Source: Tissierellia bacterium (GTDB taxonomy: Bacteria; Bacillota; Clostridia; Peptostreptococcales; Acidaminobacteraceae). From it: 56,017 bases of DNA. The DNA lies in the NCBI GenBank assembly GCA_012520095.1, contig JAAYOV010000003.1:1-56017 (forward strand), written 5' to 3'. A model generated the notes under the pieces. That model was given only the letters and a program-made list of their open reading frames with translations, made no database searches and had not been told where the DNA came from. Below are positions 51,085 to 56,017 of this stretch, piece after piece. The translations under genes were made by a program, and so were the position numbers. The number at the start of each line of letters is the position of its first letter. The stretch's first letter is position 1.

Positions 51085-51113
51085 ATGTTACAGACTCTCA
51101 CATTAAATGTCAA
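51085..51113 (-). promoter_or_regulatory. Predicted promoter of the ylxM-ffh-rpsP operon
   Basis: Minus-strand TTGACA (51108-51113, consensus), 17-base spacer, TAACAT (51085-51090). It follows the terminator of the upstream gene by only four bases. Confidence 0.8.
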
Positions 51114-51116
51114 GAC

Positions 51117-51144
51117 AAAAAAGAGAAACGCGAAGATTTCTCTT
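51117..51144 (-). terminator. Terminator after the DUF2812-like gene
   Basis: Minus strand: AAGAGAAA pairs with TTTCTCTT around TCTTCGCG, with the stem followed by TTTT. It marks the clean border between the accessory genes and the ffh operon. Confidence 0.8.
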
Positions 51145-51174
51145 TCTCTGTGTACAATTTCCATATTTCTTGCA

Positions 51175-51690
51175 TTACTTGTCTTGCAAGGCTTTCAATA
51201 GCTGCATCTCTGCGATCGCCTGCAGGGAAAAGAACACAACGCCGAAGACGCTGAGCGCCGCAAGCGCCAACTTCAACCAAAGCATCTCAGATGGTACGGG
51301 AGCCATATATACAGCGACAGCCAGAATCACAAAAAAGAATGCGCGAAGGACGCGGCGGATCGCCGCAGATTGCACATGTGCCTCTCTAAAAGCTCGGTCT
51401 TTCTTTTCAAGGCGTTCTCCGGTGTTATTTTCTCGAAACATATAATGCTGGCCGTTTTCAACAAAGAGAAGTGTAAAACCCAGATGCTCTCGATACGCTT
51501 TCCAGGAGGCAATATCTGTTCCCGGTTCGGCGACTTCAATTCGATATTCCACTTCAAGAGGAGCCACCTCTTGAAAAGTGTAAACATCTCCTTTTTTTGA
51601 AGCAAGGCAACGCCCTTCTCCGTGATGACGCTCCAAAAAAGCTTCTTCTTCGCGATGCTCAGCATAGCTGAATCGCCTCTTTGCTTTCAC
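51175..51690 (-). CDS. DUF2812-like membrane protein of unknown function
   Basis: A 171-residue protein. The N-terminal 110 residues are soluble, with FSYAEHREEEAFLERHHGEG, VYTFQEVAPLEVEYRIEVAE and LFVENGQHYMFRENN; this fits the DUF2812 pattern as I remember it. The C-terminus has two transmembrane segments (about 118-135 and 140-160). DUF2812 proteins are often next to PadR regulators, which is not the case here. Start is GTG 51690 with AGGAGGAAAA before it. The role is unknown. Confidence 0.72.
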   Translation of the reverse strand: MKAKRRFSYAEHREEEAFLERHHGEGRCLASKKGDVYTFQEVAPLEVEYRIEVAEPGTDIASWKAYREHLGFTLLFVENGQHYMFRENNTGERLEKKDRAFREAHVQSAAIRRVLRAFFFVILAVAVYMAPVPSEMLWLKLALAALSVFGVVFFSLQAIAEMQLLKALQDK

Positions 51691-51698
51691 TTTTCCTC

Positions 51699-52487
51699 CT
51701 ATAAGATAAGCAGACTCACCGCCATGACCATCATCCCGGCAATCAGGCCGTAAATCGAGTGATGATGTTGGCCGTATTTCTGTGCAAAAGGCAGAAGTTC
51801 ATCGACAGAGATATATACCATGATGCCGGCGACGGCGGCAAACACAATACCGAACAATCCATCACTGAGAAAGGGCATCAGCAGAAAATAGGCCAGCAAT
51901 GCACCCAGCGGTTCCGACAACCCCGACAAAAAAGAGTAGCGAAACGCCTTCCTTCTGCTTCCTGTGGCATAGTAGACAGGTACAGCAACAGCTATGCCTT
52001 CGGGGATGTTGTGGATAGCAATGGCGATGGCGATTGGGACTCCCAACTGCGGATCTTTCAAAGCACTCATAAAAGTGGCTATCCCCTCGGGAAAGTTGTG
52101 AATGCCGATGGAAAGCGCCGTAAAAATGCCCATCCGCATCAAATCCTCAGACATCGGCTTATGAGGATCGCTCCAGTTGAGTTCATGAGGATTTTCTTCC
52201 TCAGGCACAAGATAGTCGATGATGGCAATGAGAAACACTCCTCCGAAGAAAGCGGCTACCGTTGCCCAGCTCCCTATTTGCTCTCCCCATTGAGCGCACA
52301 GCATCTCTTCTGCCTGTGGAAAAATCTCGATCATAGAGATATAGATCATAACGCCTGCTGAGAATCCGAGGCTCGTCGCCAAAAATCGCATATCCGTCTT
52401 TTTTGTCATCAGCGAAATCAGACTTCCCACTCCCGTACTGAGTCCGGCGAAGAGCGTCAACAGAAACGCAAATATCACATTGTTCAA
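51699..52487 (-). CDS. zupT: ZIP-family zinc transporter
   Basis: A 262-residue metal importer with about eight transmembrane helices. Metal-site helices are visible: GIHNFPEGIATFMSAL (helix IV) and AIAIHNIPEGIAVAVPVYYA (helix V), and GLSEPLGALLAYFLLM. The N-terminal half has ATSLGFSAGVMIYISMIEIF. This is the ZupT branch of ZIP transporters for zinc and other divalent metals. Start is TTG 52487 with GAAGG upstream. No zinc regulator box was recognised. Confidence 0.93.
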   Translation of the reverse strand: MNNVIFAFLLTLFAGLSTGVGSLISLMTKKTDMRFLATSLGFSAGVMIYISMIEIFPQAEEMLCAQWGEQIGSWATVAAFFGGVFLIAIIDYLVPEEENPHELNWSDPHKPMSEDLMRMGIFTALSIGIHNFPEGIATFMSALKDPQLGVPIAIAIAIHNIPEGIAVAVPVYYATGSRRKAFRYSFLSGLSEPLGALLAYFLLMPFLSDGLFGIVFAAVAGIMVYISVDELLPFAQKYGQHHHSIYGLIAGMMVMAVSLLIL

Positions 52488-52489
52488 TT

Positions 52490-53167
52490 TTATCCCTTCT
52501 TGTTGAGCTGCATCGTCTCGCCCGGTTTAAGAACGACTCTCACAACATCGGCGGGAACGTCCAGTTGATGCGGATCGGCTTTGATGAGATCAAACGTGTC
52601 ATAATGCATCGGTATCACATAGCGAGGCCTGATGAATCGCACCGCACGAGCCGCATCGCGCAAATCCATCGTAAAGTTCCCACCTATCGGAAGAAGAGCA
52701 ACGTCAATTCCTTCTTCCTCCAAGAGCTTCATGTCCATCGTAAGTCCCGTGTCGCCCGCGTGATACACCCGGTAGCCTCCTGTCTCAACGATAAAGCCTC
52801 CCGGATTTCCTCCACATATCATTTTTCCGTCTTCCTCTATCCCTGAGCCGTGCACGGCGACAGTCATCTTGATATTGTCGTACCTTCCCCCGATATGCAT
52901 GGCGTGAATCGCCTCCACTCCTTTTGCGGCAAGATAGTGTGCGATTTCGTGATTGCAAAAGACGGTCGCTCCCGTCTTTTCGGCCAGCTCAACCGTGTCA
53001 CCGATATGATCTCCATGACCGTGTGTGACAAGAATTTTCGTCAGCTCCTCAAAATCATCCGGTGTCTTCGTTGCCATCTCATTTCCTCGAAGGAACGGAT
53101 CGATCAAGATCTTCTCTCCTTCGCTCTCTAAATAAAAGGCACTGTGTCCGAGATAAGTTATTCTCAT
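52490..53167 (-). CDS. UPF0173 metal-dependent hydrolase (beta-lactamase fold)
   Basis: A 225-residue metallo-beta-lactamase-fold hydrolase: TYLGHSAFYLESEGEKILID, the metal motif VTHGHGDHIGDTVELAEKTG, IGGRYDNIKMT, VYHAGDTGLTMDMKLLEE and YVIPMHYDTF with the remaining ligands. Its physiological substrate is unknown. ATG 53167 is preferred over the adjacent ATG 53170 because it has better spacing from AAGGAGGG. It lies 10 bases after the small SOS-promoter gene and may be induced with it. Confidence 0.92.
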   Translation of the reverse strand: MRITYLGHSAFYLESEGEKILIDPFLRGNEMATKTPDDFEELTKILVTHGHGDHIGDTVELAEKTGATVFCNHEIAHYLAAKGVEAIHAMHIGGRYDNIKMTVAVHGSGIEEDGKMICGGNPGGFIVETGGYRVYHAGDTGLTMDMKLLEEEGIDVALLPIGGNFTMDLRDAARAVRFIRPRYVIPMHYDTFDLIKADPHQLDVPADVVRVVLKPGETMQLNKKG

Positions 53168-53177
53168 CATTCCCTCC

Positions 53178-53438
53178 TTAAATCTTAAACAAAATCCAGC
53201 GACAATCGTGGGTCTGGTATCGCAGCTGATACATGACTTCTTGATCATTTATGCGCGAGCGACAGTCAAAATGAATCGCATGTATTCCCGCCACCCTCTC
53301 CTCCTCTACACAGATGACACGATCAACGCGAATCATCTGCATGTGATTTTGTGATTCCACGCGAAATCGATACGGCCGGATATTGCCGTCGGTGCTAAAG
53401 ACAGCTAGCACTTCTATGGGCTTGGCGACGACTTTCAT
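53178..53438 (-). CDS. Small protein of unknown function behind an SOS-type promoter
   Basis: An 86-residue protein of mixed strand character without signal or membrane segment: MKVVAKPIEVLAVFSTDGNI, then PYRFRVESQNHMQMIRVDRV and YQLRYQTHDCRWILFKI at the end. I recall similar small proteins beside Y-family polymerase genes in Clostridia and a general likeness to DUF6504, but I cannot confirm either. TTGGAGGTGGAGT precedes the ATG. Its promoter carries a LexA-type box between -35 and -10. Only a UPF0173 hydrolase gene follows within the unit before the ZIP transporter gene. Confidence 0.75.
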   Translation of the reverse strand: MKVVAKPIEVLAVFSTDGNIRPYRFRVESQNHMQMIRVDRVICVEEERVAGIHAIHFDCRSRINDQEVMYQLRYQTHDCRWILFKI

Positions 53439-53455
53439 ACTCCACCTCCAAGACC

Positions 53456-53484
53456 ACTATAACGCAAACATTTGTTCGATTCAA
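53456..53484 (-). promoter_or_regulatory. SOS-type promoter with LexA box in the spacer
   Basis: Minus-strand TTGAAT (53479-53484), 17-base spacer, TATAGT (53456-53461). The spacer holds CGAACAAATGTTTG (53465-53478), which fits the Gram-positive LexA consensus core GAAC-N4-GTTY. Repressor binding there should block RNA polymerase fully. The -35 is the same hexamer as in the recA promoter. Confidence 0.82.
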
Positions 53485-53607
53485 GTGCCGACTCTTTTAA
53501 CATCATATACCCTGAGTGGCTCCTTTCTTTCAAAAAGAACCGAAAATGACACAACAGAAAACATCCTCTCTCTCCTTTCACCTGAAAGAAAATAATCAAT
53601 AAATCTT
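53485..53607. other. Intergenic stretch between the SOS-type and cold-shock promoters
   Basis: The 301 bases between the small gene and cspA hold both divergent promoters. The middle part listed here is AT-rich with short inexact repeats of TTTC and GAAAG; I see no gene, terminator or clear operator in it. Confidence 0.5.
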
Positions 53608-53636
53608 TTGACAACTCCCGCTATCTGTATTATATT
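53608..53636 (+). promoter_or_regulatory. Predicted promoter of the cold-shock gene
   Basis: Plus-strand TTGACA (53608-53613), 17-base spacer, TATATT (53631-53636). It gives a 5' leader of about 96 bases, long as in other csp genes. Confidence 0.82.
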
Positions 53637-53662
53637 AAATGAGTATACGAGGCGTACGAATT

Positions 53663-53694
53663 GCTTATTTCTACAGACCGTATAAGAAATAGGC
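53663..53694 (+). promoter_or_regulatory. Hairpin in the cold-shock gene leader
   Basis: GCTTATTTCT (53663-53672) pairs with AGAAATAGGC (53685-53694, with a wobble pair) around a 12-base loop. It is followed by TATTTTTATG, so it could act as a weak terminator or a temperature-sensitive element before the ribosome-binding site. Confidence 0.5.
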
Positions 53695-53739
53695 TATTTT
53701 TATGTAAAAGTATATGGATATTTTTAGGAGGTTTCTTTA

Positions 53740-53958
53740 ATGAACAAAGGAACAGTAAAGTGGTTTAATGCAGACAAGGGCTATGGATTTATTTCAAACG
53801 ACGAAGGCGGAGACGACATTTTCGTCCACTTCACGGCAATCGTCTCTGACGGCTTCCGAACACTTCAGGAAGGTCAAAAAGTGACATTCGACATCGAAGA
53901 AGATCCCAGAAACAATAAGGGACTTCGCGCAGCGAATGTAACTCCTGTCCAAGGGTAA
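53740..53958 (+). CDS. cspA: Cold-shock protein, CspA family
   Basis: A 72-residue OB-fold nucleic-acid chaperone. RNP1 is KGYGFISND and RNP2 is IFVHFTAI, preceded by the standard [14 protein letters not shown]; the C-terminus [12 protein letters not shown] is usual for a bacterial Csp. TAGGAGGTTTCTTT precedes the ATG. The strong promoter, long leader and efficient terminator define a single-gene unit, and cold or growth-phase induction is expected from the family. Confidence 0.96.
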   Translation: MNKGTVKWFNADKGYGFISNDEGGDDIFVHFTAIVSDGFRTLQEGQKVTFDIEEDPRNNKGLRAANVTPVQG

Positions 53959-53966
53959 TCCAATTA

Positions 53967-53993
53967 AAAATCGGGCATCGGCTCGATTTTTTT
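53967..53993 (+). terminator. Terminator after the cold-shock gene
   Basis: AAAATCGGGC pairs with GCTCGATTTT (one G-U) around ATCG, followed by further T (TTTTTTT in all). It starts 9 bases after the cspA stop. Confidence 0.9.
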
Positions 53994-54075
53994 ATTGCCC
54001 ATTTCTTTCTTTAGAGGATATACTCAAAAAGGGATATCCAACTAAAGGTTTCACAAAAACATAAAGGAGAGGAAA

Positions 54076-54792
54076 ATGAGACAGTTTATAATAGAAGATT
54101 CGTTCTGGGAAATCTTTCCGCAAGCTCGCATCGGAGTCCTTCTGATCAAAAACATCGACAACAAAGGCAGAGATGCCGGCAAGTACGACATCTACGATCT
54201 TCTTGACGATGCCCATATCCATGCGCGAAAACATCTCACAGAGCCCATCTTCAGCCAAAATCCTCCTGTAGCCGTATGGCGCGAAGCATTTCAAAAGTTC
54301 AAGACAAAAAAGGGTGTCCGCTCATCAATAGAAGCTCTGTTGAAGCGAATCGAAAAAAATAATGATCTCAACCCCATCTCCCCCCTTGTCGACATCTATA
54401 ACAGCGCCTCATTAGAATACGCCATCCCCTGCGGCATGGAAGATCTCGACGCCATTCAGGGAGACCTTCGGCTGAAGGTGACGGGGGGAAACGATCCTTT
54501 CTTCGCCTTAGGCGACTCGGACATTTCCCATACCTTACCGGGAGAAGTCGCCTATCTCGATGAGGAAGGCGCTGTATGCCGCTGTTGGAACTGGCGAGAC
54601 GGCCAAAGGACAATGATTACCGAAGAGACAAAAAACGCGATCGCCGTCATGGAGCTTCCGGATGAAAAGAGAGAAGATGATCTGCGCGAAGCTCTGAACT
54701 TCATTCGTCATTGGGTGGAAAAAACCGGCGTAGGACAAGTGGCAACTCTGGAAATCCTCAGCAAAAATCATCCACATCTCGAGCTTATTTAG
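54076..54792 (+). CDS. B3/B4 tRNA-binding-domain protein
   Basis: A 238-residue soluble protein with a stand-alone B3/B4 domain like the one in the phenylalanyl-tRNA synthetase beta subunit: VWREAFQKFKTKKGVRSSIE, LVDIYNSASLEYAIPCGMED, FFALGDSDISHTLPGEVAYL and AVCRCWNWRDGQRTMITEET. Such proteins are widespread in Firmicutes; some may edit misacylated tRNA, but the function is not settled. AAGGAGAGGAAA precedes the ATG. It has no obvious partner gene nearby. Confidence 0.9.
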   Translation: MRQFIIEDSFWEIFPQARIGVLLIKNIDNKGRDAGKYDIYDLLDDAHIHARKHLTEPIFSQNPPVAVWREAFQKFKTKKGVRSSIEALLKRIEKNNDLNPISPLVDIYNSASLEYAIPCGMEDLDAIQGDLRLKVTGGNDPFFALGDSDISHTLPGEVAYLDEEGAVCRCWNWRDGQRTMITEETKNAIAVMELPDEKREDDLREALNFIRHWVEKTGVGQVATLEILSKNHPHLELI

Positions 54793-54813
54793 GAAAAAAA
54801 TTTCATCTTCTTC

Positions 54814-54841
54814 TTGACATCGTTAACAAGATTGATATGAT
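54814..54841 (+). promoter_or_regulatory. Predicted promoter of the carbonic anhydrase gene
   Basis: Plus-strand TTGACA (54814-54819), 16-base spacer, TATGAT (54836-54841), then a leader of about 140 bases rich in A and T with no obvious structure. Confidence 0.68.
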
Positions 54842-54984
54842 AAAAAAAATAAGTTCGCAAACTAACATATGTTTTTTCATGTTCTTTTGAGTCAACAGAG
54901 TCTATATTTACGTCTGTAGAATAGACAAAATAGCCATCTTAACTGAAATTAGCAATGTCGACTACACAACAAGGAGATATAGCA

Positions 54985-55638
54985 ATGGATCTAAAGAAAA
55001 GAATTGAAAAATTTAGAGAGTTGGAATACGCCTTTAATAAGGATTTCTATCAGGAAATAAAGGAAAGCCATACACCCCATACTCTTTTCATCGGCTGTTC
55101 AGACTCCAGAGTCGATGCGGAAACTCTGTTCCAGGCTGCAGCCGGGGAGATTTTTCAAATCCGAAATGTCGGAAACATCGTTCCCAGAGAAGAAGAGCCC
55201 GACACGCACCCCTCGGTCGTTTCCGCAATTGAATATGCCGTCATAGTCCTGAAAATCAAAAATATCATCGTCTGCGGACACTCCAACTGTGGAGGCTGCG
55301 CCGCCATGAGAAAAATAGATGATTATATGGAGAAGCTCCCCTATACCGGAGAGTGGATTTCCCAAAGCATCACCATATCCGACTATATCGATCAGCGATA
55401 TCCGGATATGAAGGAGGAAGACAAGATCATCATGCTTGAAAAGCTCAATGCCGTCCAGCAGCTCGACAATCTGATGACCTACGATTTTGTAAAACAGAGA
55501 GTTGAGTCGGGCGAACTGAACTTGCAGGCATACTATTACGATATAGGTACCGGAGCCATATCCGTATACAACTACGACAGCATCTTCTCCGATATCATTA
55601 AAGAGATCACATCCAACAGAAAGCTTATGTTCACCTAA
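54985..55638 (+). CDS. Beta-class carbonic anhydrase
   Basis: A 217-residue zinc enzyme interconverting CO2 and bicarbonate. Zinc and active-site motifs: TLFIGCSDSRVDAETLFQ (Cys, Asp, Arg) and IIVCGHSNCGGCAAM (His and Cys ligands), with FQIRNVGNIVPREEE and PSVVSAIEYAVIVL between. ATG 54985 is chosen because AAGGAGATATAGCA precedes it and the upstream ten codons are not conserved-looking. Length is normal. It is followed by a terminator and is monocistronic. Confidence 0.95.
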   Translation: MDLKKRIEKFRELEYAFNKDFYQEIKESHTPHTLFIGCSDSRVDAETLFQAAAGEIFQIRNVGNIVPREEEPDTHPSVVSAIEYAVIVLKIKNIIVCGHSNCGGCAAMRKIDDYMEKLPYTGEWISQSITISDYIDQRYPDMKEEDKIIMLEKLNAVQQLDNLMTYDFVKQRVESGELNLQAYYYDIGTGAISVYNYDSIFSDIIKEITSNRKLMFT

Positions 55639-55656
55639 TAAGCCCATTTATAAAGC

Positions 55657-55696
55657 CCTTGCAAGAGGCATGTGATTTGCTTCTGCAAGGTTTTTT
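55657..55696 (+). terminator. Terminator after the carbonic anhydrase gene
   Basis: CCTTGCA (55657-55663) pairs with TGCAAGG (55684-55690), with further pairing of GAGGCA and TGCTTC inside, followed by TTTTTT. Confidence 0.9.
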
Positions 55697-55833
55697 CACG
55701 CTGACAGTCATACCTTTCAGGATTATTTCAAAAAAGTACAGTCTTCGACCCGGCCTTGGATACCCGAGAGAATATGCGTTTATCAGGAAGGATACTTCTC
55801 AAGGGACAAACGGTCAGCTTATACAGACATGAC

Positions 55834-55860
55834 AGAAGGAGTCCATTTTGAACTCCTTCT
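55834..55860 (-). terminator. Hairpin between carbonic anhydrase and the DMT transporter gene
   Basis: AGAAGGAGT pairs perfectly with ACTCCTTCT around a 9-base loop. It lies 20 bases past the stop of the minus-strand transporter gene, so it may end that transcript, but the T-tract is poor on both strands. The rest of 55697-55880 shows nothing else. Confidence 0.45.
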
Positions 55861-55880
55861 ATTATATGTATTCTATTCAT

Positions 55881-56017
55881 TTATCCAAGAACAAAAACCG
55901 CAACACCGGAAAGTATCAATGCTAATCCCAGAACTTTCCTCTTGGTAATTTTCTCTCCCAAAAACACCGCACCCGTCATCGTGACAAAGACATAGCCTGT
56001 CGACTGCAGGATGGGTC
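55881..56017 (-). CDS. DMT-superfamily transporter (EamA-like), C-terminal end only
   Basis: The minus strand from the window edge to the stop at 55881-55883 encodes 45 residues: PILQSTGYVFVTMTGAVFLG, then EKITKRKVLGLALILSGVAV and FVLG. The pattern of a helix, the GEKIT loop and a last hydrophobic helix is that of the C-terminus of drug/metabolite transporters of the EamA or small multidrug resistance type. The start is off the window, so length and subfamily cannot be judged. Confidence 0.78.
   Translation of the reverse strand, partial: PILQSTGYVFVTMTGAVFLGEKITKRKVLGLALILSGVAVFVLG

Noticed and set aside
54010-54045. GGATAT/ATATCC inverted repeat before the B3/B4 gene
   Set aside because: Too short and widely spaced to call an operator or hairpin.
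1-56017. tRNA, rRNA, CRISPR, insertion sequences, prophage
   Set aside because: Looked for cloverleaf motifs, repeat-spacer patterns, transposase or integrase genes and terminal inverted repeats; none was recognised by eye.

Overview
The window reads as a chromosomal segment of a Gram-positive, low-to-mid GC bacterium of the Firmicutes (Bacillota), most likely from the Clostridia/Tissierellia side. The evidence is a PolC-type replicative polymerase, RNase Y, YlxM/YlxR/YlxQ, RbgA, a DHH nanoRNase in the truB-rbfA interval, purine-rich Shine-Dalgarno sequences with many TTG and GTG starts, and a gene order that is textbook for Firmicutes. No rRNA, tRNA, CRISPR array, insertion sequence or prophage was seen. 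Nearly all genes lie on the minus strand, so transcription mostly runs from high to low coordinates.

Region 1 (1-2590): a partial cysteine desulfurase gene behind an IscR-like Rrf2 regulator, divergent from the branched-chain aminotransferase gene ilvE. Region 2 (2639-8616): a tightly overlapping cobalamin operon, cobQ*-cbiB-cobD-cobU-cobS-cobC-cblT-cblS, controlled by a cobalamin riboswitch with a visible terminator. It holds only late steps (side-chain amidation, aminopropanol attachment, nucleotide-loop assembly) plus an alpha-ribazole uptake and kinase pair, so it looks built for salvage of corrinoid pieces. Its CobQ lacks the glutaminase domain. Region 3 (8621-12364): a MarR-type regulator with an extra C-terminal domain, rny, and recA with a LexA-like box.

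Region 4 (12347-28773): cinA, pgsA, rimO, ftsK, dut, pnp, rpsO, marR, ribF, truB, nrnA, rbfA, infB, ylxQ, ylxR, nusA and rimP, the classical nusA-infB and rpsO-pnp supercluster. PNPase carries two tandem S1 domains. Region 5 (28815-30719): an M42 aminopeptidase and a sortase. Region 6 (30833-42897): the rpsB-tsf-pyrH-frr-uppS-cdsA-dxr-rseP-ispG-polC cluster, linking translation, the MEP isoprenoid pathway, lipid synthesis and replication; PolC has lost its PHP metal-binding motif. Region 7 (42901-51144): ylxM-ffh-rpsP-khpA-rimM-trmD-rplS-rbgA-rnhB-dprA-topA, bounded by a clear promoter and upstream terminator.

Region 8 (51175-56017): accessory genes. These are a DUF2812-like membrane protein, a ZIP transporter, a UPF0173 hydrolase and a small unknown protein whose promoter carries a LexA-type box between the -35 and -10 elements; then, on the plus strand, a cold-shock protein, a B3/B4-domain protein and a beta-carbonic anhydrase; and at the edge a partial DMT-family transporter. 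The most unusual signals are the glutaminase-less CobQ in the riboswitch operon, the doubled S1 domain of PNPase, the degenerate PHP domain of PolC and the SOS-type promoter of the unknown 86-residue protein.
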